A stretch of DNA of 64,000 nucleotides from an uncultured Pseudomonadota bacterium (GTDB taxonomy: Bacteria > Pseudomonadota > Gammaproteobacteria > Steroidobacterales > Steroidobacteraceae), in assembly GCA_903832085.1 (NCBI GenBank), contig CAIKZZ010000026.1, positions 1 through 64,000 on the forward strand. The letters are read 5' to 3'. The position numbers and the translations under genes are program-made. Under the pieces are notes generated by a model. The model did not search any database. It saw nothing but the letters and a program-made list of their open reading frames with translations, and was not told the origin of the DNA. This document shows positions 36,092 through 42,816 of the stretch, in pieces. Numbering within the stretch: the first letter of the stretch is position 1; each line of letters opens with the position of its first letter.

Positions 36092-36640
36092 ATGAACCGT
36101 TTGCTTTCGTTTGTGAGTGTCGTTCTGTTGTCGGTGGTGCTCGTGGGCTGTGCCTCGCATAAAGGTGCTGTGAAGAGTGCAACCGACGCATCCGCGACGA
36201 CCGGCGCGGGTAGTAATGCCTCCACTGGCACTTCCTCGGCGGGCTTAGGGAATGGTAGTTCTCTGGAAGGCTCGGGCTCAAGCTCAGGTCACACCGAGAA
36301 TGTCACCAGTGCCACGATCTATTTTGACTTCGACAAAGTGGACCTACGTGCAGAGTATGCGAGCGTCATTGCGGCGCACGGTGCGAAGCTTGCCAAGGAC
36401 CGCTCATTAAAGATGCGTCTTGAGGGCAATACGGACGAGCGCGGGTCCTCTGAGTACAACGTTGCCCTCGGTGAGCGTCGTGCACAGTCGGTCAAGCGTG
36501 CGTTGTTGCTGCAAGGCGCGACGGAAGCACAGTTGTCCACCGTCAGCTACGGTGCCGAGCGCCCAGCGTCGGACGGACATAGTGAAGAGGCTTGGTCACA
36601 GAATCGTCGCGTCGAGATCGTGACGCTCGGCACGCGCTGA
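36092..36640 (+). CDS. pal: Peptidoglycan-associated outer-membrane lipoprotein Pal
   Basis: A 182-residue lipoprotein with lipobox VLVGC near residue 20, a flexible Ser/Gly/Thr-rich linker, and an OmpA-like peptidoglycan-binding domain (TIYFDFDKVDL, EGNTDERGSSEYNVALGERR). ATG 36092 has GGAGTGA upstream. A TATAAC at 36058-36063 might be the -10 of a promoter internal to the tol block, but its -35 is not evident. Confidence 0.96.
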   Translation: MNRLLSFVSVVLLSVVLVGCASHKGAVKSATDASATTGAGSNASTGTSSAGLGNGSSLEGSGSSSGHTENVTSATIYFDFDKVDLRAEYASVIAAHGAKLAKDRSLKMRLEGNTDERGSSEYNVALGERRAQSVKRALLLQGATEAQLSTVSYGAERPASDGHSEEAWSQNRRVEIVTLGTR

Positions 36641-36642
36641 GT

Positions 36643-37425
36643 ATGGCCAAGGGCAGCGCGGCGTCATGGCTAAGCGCCGCTCTCGCGACGAGCGTGCTCC
36701 TTGCCGGCTGCGAGACCACGCGTCCGGAGGATAATCCGGCTTACGTGAAAGTCACGGCCGTTGAAGAACGTGTCGATCGCATGGAGCAACAAAATCGGGC
36801 GCTTGTTGACATGCAGCGCCATGTTGAGGGGTTGCAAGCGGACGTACGTCGTCTGCGGGGTGAGATCGAGGAGGCCAACCACGAGCTGTCGGCGGTGCGC
36901 GCCCAAGATCGGGATATCCATGCGGATTTTGATAAGCGTTTGACCGCTGCGGACGCACGAGCGAGCGCGGCCGCAAGCGCAGCGGCGAGTGCGCCAGCCA
37001 CCCTTGAGTCGACACCTGCAGCTTCGGTCGTCGCAACCCCCGCTGATCGGGATGCGTACCAAGCAGCGTTTGAGCAGTTAAAAACGCGTGATTATGTCGG
37101 TGCTGAAAAAGCGTTTAAGGGCTTTATCAGTCGGTTTCCAAACAGCAGCTATGTCGATAATGCCGAGTATTGGTTGGGCGAAACCTATTATGTTGCGAAG
37201 CGCTATGGCGAGGCGCTCGATATGTTCGTGCGCATGCTCAAAGAACACCCCGAGTCTCGTAAAGCAGCCGATGGCTATCTGAAGGCTGGCTTCACTGAGT
37301 ATGAACTGAAGCGCTACAAGCAGGCGCGAGAGTATTTAAATAAGGTCGTACACAGCTACGCCGACACGCCGGCCGCAGTGGAAGCCCGTGAGCGCTTAAA
37401 GCGTATGGATGCCGAGCGGCACTAA
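36643..37425 (+). CDS. cpoB: Tol-Pal-associated CpoB/YbgF, apparently a lipoprotein
   Basis: A 260-residue protein starting two bases after pal. It has an N-terminal coiled coil (about 35-95) for trimerisation, an Ala-rich linker and TPR repeats (YQAAFEQLKTRDYVGAEKAF, then AEYWLGETYYVAKRYGEALD). In E. coli CpoB coordinates peptidoglycan synthesis with Tol-Pal constriction and is a soluble periplasmic protein. Here the signal peptide ends in VLLAGCETT, a good lipobox, so this version is probably lipid-anchored; the residue after Cys is Glu, not Asp, favouring the outer membrane. Confidence 0.9.
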   Translation: MAKGSAASWLSAALATSVLLAGCETTRPEDNPAYVKVTAVEERVDRMEQQNRALVDMQRHVEGLQADVRRLRGEIEEANHELSAVRAQDRDIHADFDKRLTAADARASAAASAAASAPATLESTPAASVVATPADRDAYQAAFEQLKTRDYVGAEKAFKGFISRFPNSSYVDNAEYWLGETYYVAKRYGEALDMFVRMLKEHPESRKAADGYLKAGFTEYELKRYKQAREYLNKVVHSYADTPAAVEARERLKRMDAERH

Positions 37426-37437
37426 AGGCCAGTCAAC

Positions 37438-38112
37438 GTGGCTACCGCCGAGCGTGATTCCATCCCCGTCACCGAGCGCTTGCGCTTAACCGAAGTCTTT
37501 CATTCGTTGCAAGGCGAGGCGGACTCGGTCGGTATCCCCACGGTGTTTGTGCGCCTCACGGGCTGCCCACTACGCTGCCAATACTGCGATACGGCCTACG
37601 CCTTCGAGGGTGGCCACTGGCATTCGATTCGCAGTATCGTTGAGCGCGTTGTCTCATTTAGCACGCGCTATGTGTGTGTCACCGGTGGCGAGCCACTGGC
37701 CCAACCGAATTGTTTGTCGTTATTGACGCGCCTGTGTGATGCGGGCTTGCGCGTGTCTTTAGAAACCAGCGGTGCCATTGATAGCACTGAGGTGGATCCG
37801 CGGGTGGTCAGGGTGCTCGACGTCAAAACGCCTGGATCGGGTGAGAGTGCTCGCAATCTGCTCACCAATTACGCCTCGGTGCGCGCAACGGATTGCGTGA
37901 AGTTTGTGGTCTGTGATCGGGCTGATTACGAGTGGGCACGGGAGTTTTCCAGCGAGCATGGGCTGTATGAGCGCACCCAGGTGCTCTTGAGTCCAAGTTT
38001 TACCCAGTTGGAACCGAAAGTGCTCGCGGGCTGGATCTTGGAGGATCGCTTGAACGTGCGCTTTCAGGTGCAACTCCACAAGGTGCTGTGGGGCAATGAG
38101 GCAGGGCGATGA
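37438..38112 (+). CDS. queE: 7-carboxy-7-deazaguanine synthase QueE
   Basis: A 224-residue radical-SAM enzyme converting carboxy-tetrahydropterin to 7-carboxy-7-deazaguanine in queuosine synthesis. The cluster motif is CPLRCQYC (Cx3Cx2C); the N-terminal [20 protein letters not shown] and later [10 protein letters not shown] are typical. GTG start, 12 bases after cpoB. The stop overlaps queC (ATGA). Confidence 0.94.
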   Translation: MATAERDSIPVTERLRLTEVFHSLQGEADSVGIPTVFVRLTGCPLRCQYCDTAYAFEGGHWHSIRSIVERVVSFSTRYVCVTGGEPLAQPNCLSLLTRLCDAGLRVSLETSGAIDSTEVDPRVVRVLDVKTPGSGESARNLLTNYASVRATDCVKFVVCDRADYEWAREFSSEHGLYERTQVLLSPSFTQLEPKVLAGWILEDRLNVRFQVQLHKVLWGNEAGR

Positions 38113-38807
38113 CAGACACGCGGGCGGTAGTGCTTCTGTCCGGTGGACTTGACTCCGCCACCACGCTTGCCCTTGCTAAAAAAGCCGGGTTCGCCTGTTA
38201 TGCGCTCAGTTTTGATTATGGGCAGCGCCATCGGGCGGAGTTAACAGCCGCCGCCATGGTGGCCACGAGCCTAAGGGCCGTGGAGCACCGAGTGATGCGC
38301 ATCGATACGGCCGGCATTGGTGGATCCGCGCTCACCGATACGTCGATCGCGGTTCCCGAGTCACCCACGATCGGCATTCCTGTGACCTATGTGCCGGCCC
38401 GTAACACAGTGTTTTTAGCGCTGGCGCTGGGTTGGGCCGAGGTGCTGGGCGCCGAGGCGATTTATATTGGGGTTAATGCGGTCGATTATTCAGGTTATCC
38501 CGACTGTCGGCCGGAGTTTATTGCAGCCTTCGCGCGTCTTGCGCAAGTGGCGACCAAGTGTGGCGTGGAGGGACACGCCATGCGAATTGAGGCGCCACTC
38601 ATTACGCTCTCTAAAGCACAAATTATTGAGACTGGTATGGCACTTGGAGTCGATTTTGGGCAGACCGTGTCCTGCTATCAGCCTGATACCGGCGGCGCGG
38701 CCTGTGGTCGATGTGATGCCTGCCGTTTGCGGCGCGAGGGTTTTGCGGCGGCGCGCGTTCCTGACCCCACGCGCTACGTCACTCGCGCAGTGGCACCACA
38801 AAAGTGA
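38109..38807 (+). CDS. queC: 7-cyano-7-deazaguanine synthase QueC
   Basis: A 232-residue ATP-dependent ligase making preQ0 from the QueE product and ammonia. The PP-loop [16 protein letters not shown] and the zinc site [14 protein letters not shown] (with a preceding Cys in VSCYQP) are clear. It is the last protein gene before tRNA-Lys. That a queuosine gene lies beside a tRNA gene is probably incidental, since Lys tRNA does not carry queuosine. Confidence 0.96.
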   Translation: MTDTRAVVLLSGGLDSATTLALAKKAGFACYALSFDYGQRHRAELTAAAMVATSLRAVEHRVMRIDTAGIGGSALTDTSIAVPESPTIGIPVTYVPARNTVFLALALGWAEVLGAEAIYIGVNAVDYSGYPDCRPEFIAAFARLAQVATKCGVEGHAMRIEAPLITLSKAQIIETGMALGVDFGQTVSCYQPDTGGAACGRCDACRLRREGFAAARVPDPTRYVTRAVAPQK

Positions 38808-38839
38808 CGATCAAGCCTACCGATGCGTCCCAAATGAGC

Positions 38840-38854
38840 TAGAATCCGCGCCCC
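38840..38854 (+). promoter_or_regulatory. Possible -10 and GC-rich discriminator of tRNA-Lys
   Basis: TAGAAT at 38840-38845 is followed by CCGCGCCCC, a GC-rich discriminator of the kind seen at stringently controlled stable-RNA promoters. No clear -35 is visible at 17 bases. Confidence 0.4.
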
Positions 38855-38858
38855 GAAT

Positions 38859-38933
38859 GGGCCGTTAGCTCAGTGGTAGAGCAGTTGGCTTTTAACCAAT
38901 TGGTCGATGGTTCGAACCCATCACGGCCCACCA
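38859..38933 (+). tRNA. tRNA-Lys (anticodon TTT)
   Basis: A 75-base cloverleaf with encoded CCA. Anticodon loop CTTTTAA gives TTT. It follows queC by 51 bases. I looked for a repeated copy of its 3' end downstream, as an integrated element would leave, and saw none before 40 kb. Confidence 0.95.
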
Positions 38934-39240
38934 TCAAGTCAAGCACTTAGGTCACCTTGCCGGCACCCGTTTGCTCATCTGCGGGGCCGCACACAATGTA
39001 AGTCACTGTACACGCCCCACCTTCTGCGGTGTCCAGCGGTAAAAACACTCCGGGATTGGCTAGACAGCCTTCAATGGGTCTACGCGTCACGGGGCACCAA
39101 CACGCTTCGCGCGTGACTGGCATTAGGCCGCGCCCGAAGATATGTCTGCGCGTGGTCGGTCCGCGGCTGGGAGGTCATATGCACTGATGGGCGACTGCAC
39201 AGCCGAACTGTAATTCATCAGATCACGCTATGACAGAAGG
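38934..39240. other. Intergenic region without a recognisable gene
   Basis: The stretch between tRNA-Lys and the adhesin fragment has a short open frame but no ribosome site or known motif. The adhesin-like frame is closed upstream by a TAA at 39211. Confidence 0.5.
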
Positions 39241-39537
39241 GTGTCTATCGCCAGGCCACCGGCAGTGTCCTCACTCCTGCAAAAGGGCAGTGCGGTGGCC
39301 CACGACGCGCTCAACCAGCACGCGACGGATGCCGTGGGCTTCTTGCAAGGGTTAGCGCTTCCATGGAGCGTGATCGGGCCACAACGGCACACGCTGGTGG
39401 TGGCACATGCCACGGGTTACTCGTTGGCGGGACTTACCGTGCAGCCCACGGTGATCGCACTGGGTGGTGTCCGTCTGTCGGAACACCTCGCAATGGCGCC
39501 TGCTGGCTTGCGCTCACCCGGAGGCGCTGACAGGTAG
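39241..39537 (+). pseudogene. 3' fragment related to the adhesin tail
   Basis: The translated stretch aligns without gaps to the last 92 residues of the adhesin at the left edge; by my count 63 of 92 residues are identical, including VSSLxQKG, HTLVVAHAxGYSLAG and the terminal AGLRSPGGADR. Homology extends through the stop codon context, and a similar hairpin terminator follows. No repeats, signal peptide or ribosome site precede it, and a stop lies 30 bases upstream, so I read it as the remaining 3' end of a deleted paralogue. It could still be expressed as a 98-residue protein from GTG 39241, but nothing supports that. Confidence 0.75.
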
Positions 39538-39565
39538 CTAGGCAGTGTCGCAAGGCACCCAAAAA

Positions 39566-39593
39566 CCCCGGCCCCTCGGCCGGGGTTTTCTTT
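39566..39593 (+). terminator. Rho-independent terminator after adhesin fragment
   Basis: CCCCGGCC (39566-39573) pairs with GGCCGGGG (39578-39585) around CCTC, followed by TTTTCTTT. It matches in type and position the terminator at 4100-4127. Confidence 0.88.
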
Positions 39594-39786
39594 GTGTCGG
39601 GCGCGTATAAAAAGCCTAGCGCTGCTGTGTTGATCGGCGCAATGGCGGTTGTGTGTCACTCACAACCCGCAAAAGATCCCTGGAGCGCTTGTCAGAGCGA
39701 GTGTGAGTGCGGGCAGCAAGTCCCGGCAGCTAGACACGTCGCGTCTGTACACGCGCCGCGGCACTCGACACGTCGGCATCTGAATC

Positions 39787-39801
39787 GGACTAATTTAGTC
39801 C
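39787..39801. promoter_or_regulatory. Perfect 7-1-7 palindrome, possible operator
   Basis: GGACTAA T TTAGTCC is a perfect inverted repeat about 260 bases before the monooxygenase start. Its short centre argues for a protein dimer site rather than an RNA hairpin. Confidence 0.4.
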
Positions 39802-39950
39802 ACATCTGAGACTTAAAAAAGTATCAGCTCGCAGCAAGGACTCTCAGCAGCCTTGCCGCGCGATACTGACGCTTGAATGCAGCACGATTGGGTTGCTCTG
39901 GGGCGCCAAACCGCCAGCCGCTAGTGACTCCTTGCCTGCGCCTCATGTAT

Positions 39951-40034
39951 ACCGATCGGTGCTTTCACCACATTTGGTGTGGGTTTGCTATTCTCAGCCG
40001 AATACATGCTTGAGGTAGTGAGCCGATCGTCGGT
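39951..40034. promoter_or_regulatory. Two CCGATCGG-type palindromes, possible TetR-like operators
   Basis: ACCGATCGGT (39951-39960) is a perfect palindrome; GCCGATCGTCGGT (40022-40034) contains a related CCGA-TCG-TCGG inverted repeat. Such half-sites are common in TetR-family operators, but no regulator gene is adjacent. Both lie within about 110 bases of the monooxygenase start. Confidence 0.35.
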
Positions 40035-40062
40035 CATACGCCTACGAGTGAAAGGGGGCGTC

Positions 40063-41181
40063 ATGACCGACAAGACTAAGAACACCACCAACCCACTGCT
40101 GTGCAGTACCAATAAACTCAAACTGGGCCTTTTTGGGCTCAACGTCAGCAGTGGCTGCTCCATGACGGATCGCCCCGACACGCTCAAAGTCGAGTGGGCT
40201 GAATCGGTACGTATTGCAAAGACAGCCGATCGCTTGGGATTTGAGGCCATCATTCCTGTGGCTCGCTGGAAGGGCATGGGTGGCAAGGTCAATTTTAATC
40301 ACCGCAATTTTGAAACCTTCACCTGGGCTGCCGGCTTATCAGCCGTCACTGAACGTATTTCCATCTTCGCGACCTTCCATGTACCTACAGTGCATCCAGT
40401 CCGCGCGGCGAAGGAAGTCGCCACCATTGATCACATTTCAAATGGTCGCTTTGGTCTTAACATCGTGGCCGGTTGGAACGAGCGGGAAATCGCGATGTTC
40501 GGTATCCCGCAAAAAGAGCATGACGTCCGGTACGACGTGGCGGACGACTGGATTAGCTTGTGTAAGGAACTGTGGACCCGCGAGGGCGAATTTGATTACA
40601 ACGGACCTTATTTTCAATCACCCGCTGCGTACTCCGAGCCTAAGCCTATTCAGCAGCCGCAACCCGCGCTCATGAGCGCGGGTAATAGTGCGCGCGGACA
40701 GTTATTCGCCGCGCAGCATGCCGATGTGAACTTTGTGGTTGCCAAAGATATTGCGGCGGCCGGCGCGATTGCAGCCACAGGGCGGCGCATTGCGCATGAG
40801 CAGTTCGGTCGCAAGATGCAAGTCTTTGGCCAGGCCTATGTGGTCTGCCGTGAAACCGAAAAAGAAGCGCGCGAGTTTGTGGACGAGTATGTCAACAAGA
40901 AAGGCGATTGGGAGGGTGTGCGCAATTTGCTTGATGTACTAGTGCCGAACTCAAAAAGCGCACTCGGTGACGGCTGGGAGGCATTAGCGTCCAATCTCAT
41001 TGCGGGTTATGGCGCCATACCACTCGTCGGTACAGCAGAGCAGATTGTGGATGGGCTGTGCGCCTTTTCAAAAGCTGGAATCGATGGACTTACCCTGAGT
41101 TGGGTCAATTATGACGAGGGCTTAAAAACCTTCGAGGACAAACTCTTGCCGCTGATGCGCCAAGCGGGACTACGTAGCTAA
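40063..41181 (+). CDS. LLM-class flavin-dependent monooxygenase
   Basis: A 372-residue TIM-barrel flavin monooxygenase of the bacterial luciferase family, related to the RutA/SfnG branch: early KLGLFGLNVSSG, ATIDHISNGRFGLNIVAGWN for FMN binding, EHDVRYDVADDWI and a late PLVGTAEQIVDGL. Such enzymes insert oxygen into small organic substrates using FMNH2 from a separate reductase. ATG 40063 follows AAAGGGGG at a good distance; an ATG-containing upstream extension to 39979 is unlikely. Followed after 32 bases by an SDR gene, so the pair is probably a small catabolic operon. The substrate cannot be told; no dedicated flavin reductase is adjacent. Confidence 0.88.
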   Translation: MTDKTKNTTNPLLCSTNKLKLGLFGLNVSSGCSMTDRPDTLKVEWAESVRIAKTADRLGFEAIIPVARWKGMGGKVNFNHRNFETFTWAAGLSAVTERISIFATFHVPTVHPVRAAKEVATIDHISNGRFGLNIVAGWNEREIAMFGIPQKEHDVRYDVADDWISLCKELWTREGEFDYNGPYFQSPAAYSEPKPIQQPQPALMSAGNSARGQLFAAQHADVNFVVAKDIAAAGAIAATGRRIAHEQFGRKMQVFGQAYVVCRETEKEAREFVDEYVNKKGDWEGVRNLLDVLVPNSKSALGDGWEALASNLIAGYGAIPLVGTAEQIVDGLCAFSKAGIDGLTLSWVNYDEGLKTFEDKLLPLMRQAGLRS

Positions 41182-41213
41182 TACATCGAGATTCTGTTTA
41201 GGGGGCTGACCGT

Positions 41214-41975
41214 ATGCGAGCGATTAAGGATATGTCGGTACTGATTACTGGCGGTGGCTCCGGCATTGGCGCGGGCTGTGCAGAGCTATTCGTGGAAGGT
41301 GGCGCGAAGGTCACGATTACTGGGCGGCGATTAGACAAAGTCACCGAAGTCGCAAAACGCATCGGCTCTGCGTGCCATGCAGTGGCAGGCGATGTGACCG
41401 TCGAAGCCGATCGCGAACGCATGGTTGCTGCAGCAGTCGCACACGGCGGTAAACTCGATGTGCTCATCAACAACGCCGGCAGCATGTATCGACAAGCGGT
41501 GGGAGCATACACAGAGGAGTTTTTAAAGGAAGCATTTAATACCAACGTGATCTCCGGAATGATGCTTGCGAGTCGCGCGCTGCCGCATTTGGTGACGAGC
41601 CAAGGCGCTATCATTTTTGTCGGATCTACTCACACGCGCCGCGCCTTCCCAGGCGCCTCACCCTATGCGACCACCAAGGCCGCCGTAGAGGGGTTAACGC
41701 GCGTGATGGCGGCAGAGCTAGGCCCTCAACAGGTGCGCGTTAATTGTGTACTGCCGGGGGCCGTGTCCACCGAACTCAATTTAAGGGCTGGGCTTTTTAA
41801 CTCAGAGGAAGCCGCGGCACGCTATAAAGCGGTGGCTGGACTGCATGCGTTGGGGCGCATCGGTACAGCGCGTGAACTTGCCGAGGCTATCGAGTTTTTA
41901 AGCCGCGCAGAGTGGGTGACCGGCGTGGCCCTTGAAGTGGACGGCGGCATTGGGCTTGGGGTGTCGAACTTCTAA
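41214..41975 (+). CDS. Short-chain dehydrogenase/reductase
   Basis: A 253-residue classical SDR. NAD(P)-binding TGGGSGIGAG, structural NNAG, and the catalytic Ser...Tyr-x3-Lys in FVGSTHTRRAFPGASPYATTK are intact; the C-terminus GVALEVDGGIGLG is typical. AGGGGG precedes the ATG. It probably oxidises or reduces the product or substrate of the flavin monooxygenase encoded just upstream. Confidence 0.9.
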   Translation: MRAIKDMSVLITGGGSGIGAGCAELFVEGGAKVTITGRRLDKVTEVAKRIGSACHAVAGDVTVEADRERMVAAAVAHGGKLDVLINNAGSMYRQAVGAYTEEFLKEAFNTNVISGMMLASRALPHLVTSQGAIIFVGSTHTRRAFPGASPYATTKAAVEGLTRVMAAELGPQQVRVNCVLPGAVSTELNLRAGLFNSEEAAARYKAVAGLHALGRIGTARELAEAIEFLSRAEWVTGVALEVDGGIGLGVSNF

Positions 41976-41978
41976 AAC

Positions 41979-42038
41979 GTCGCCCCGGCACCAGCAGCGG
42001 AGGGGGGCCGTCTGCAGGTGCCGAAACGATGGGGCGAC
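41979..42038. other. Long imperfect hairpin between convergent genes
   Basis: GTCGCCCC (41979-41986) pairs with GGGGCGAC (42031-42038), and inside it CGGCACC (41986-41992) with GGTGCCG (42017-42023), extended by GCAG/CTGC across an A-A mismatch. The 3' arm has a seven-base bulge. There is no T run on either side, so it is not a standard terminator, though it may stall or end transcription of the SDR gene. Confidence 0.6.
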
Positions 42039-42092
42039 TCAGGCAGCGTATAAGTGGGATGCACTTAAGGCTGATGGACGCGAGGTTAAGCC

Positions 42093-42797
42093 CTAGGGGA
42101 GCGCTTGCAAATACGTAGCGACCGCAGTCATCTCAGCGTTTTTCAAAGTGGTCGTCACGGCATGCATCACAGCCACGTCCCGCGTGGTGTTTTGAAAACT
42201 CAATAATTGCTTTGTAATGTAAGCCGCGTGCTGACTAGCCAGGCGCGGAAAATCGCCAAGGCCGTGCGCGTCCGGGCCATGGCAGGCGCTACACGCAGGC
42301 ACGCCACGATCGGCAATACCTTGTGTATAAATGTGAGCCCCAAGCGTGATTTGTGCTGTGACTGCCTGCCGGGTAGACACGGTCGCGGGTGTGGGCGCTG
42401 CGGCGGTTGAGTAGTAGTGGCTTAAGTTGAGTATTTGCTCATCGGTTAAATCAGCGGCCATTCCCCACATGTAGCCTATTGCATCGGCGTCGCCGCGTGT
42501 TTGCGTTTTAAAGGCATGCAACTGGGCGGTGAGATAGGCCTCGCCTTGACCCGCAAGCACTGGAATCTTGGGTAGGTTGCTGATACCGCGGGCACCATGA
42601 CACGTTGCGCAAACCCCCACAGCCAATTGTTGAGCCGCATTGGGAGTGGCATTGGGAGTGGCATTGGGAGCGGCATCGCTCCACGCATGAGTAGCTGGCA
42701 GTAGTAAACCTGTCGCGAGTAACAGTGCGCTCACGCGCCACTGTGGGGTCGATGAGCGACGGCGCGCGTTTATCGGCAACTTTAAGTAGCAGGTCAT
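42093..42797 (-). CDS. Periplasmic diheme c4-type cytochrome
   Basis: From ATG 42797 (GGAA upstream) the product has 234 residues: a signal peptide ending near AWSDA, a short Asn-Ala-Thr-Pro repeat, and two homologous cytochrome domains with CATCH and CSACH heme sites. Candidate axial Met residues are in GYMWGM and VAVMHAV. This is the c4 architecture, shared with Cyc1 of Acidithiobacillus ferrooxidans, which takes electrons from the iron-oxidation chain to the terminal oxidase. It begins 19 bases after the Cyc2-like gene and is surely in the same operon, making it the likely periplasmic partner of that porin. The open frame reaches further upstream, but those residues overlap the cytochrome-porin gene. 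Confidence 0.9.
   Translation of the reverse strand: MTCYLKLPINARRRSSTPQWRVSALLLATGLLLPATHAWSDAAPNATPNATPNAAQQLAVGVCATCHGARGISNLPKIPVLAGQGEAYLTAQLHAFKTQTRGDADAIGYMWGMAADLTDEQILNLSHYYSTAAAPTPATVSTRQAVTAQITLGAHIYTQGIADRGVPACSACHGPDAHGLGDFPRLASQHAAYITKQLLSFQNTTRDVAVMHAVTTTLKNAEMTAVATYLQALP
42639..42674 (-). repeat. 12-bp tandem repeat at the N-terminus of the c4 cytochrome
   Basis: Three ATTGGGAGTGGC-type units on the plus strand (42639-42650, 42651-42662, 42663-42674; the last has one change) encode (T/A)PNA repeats between signal peptide and first heme domain. Confidence 0.85.
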
Positions 42798-42816
42798 TAC
42801 GCTTTCCTTCAGTGAG

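Larger units (their letters stand above)
39594..40062. other. Upstream region of the monooxygenase operon
   Basis: About 470 bases without a credible gene. It contains three palindromes described separately (39787-39801, 39951-39960, 40022-40034). TGCTATTCT at 39986-39994 resembles an extended -10 for the downstream operon, without a good -35. Confidence 0.45.

Noticed and set aside
38859-39240. Genomic island attachment site at tRNA-Lys
   Set aside because: No integrase gene and no repeated tRNA 3' end were found, although an adhesin relic lies nearby.
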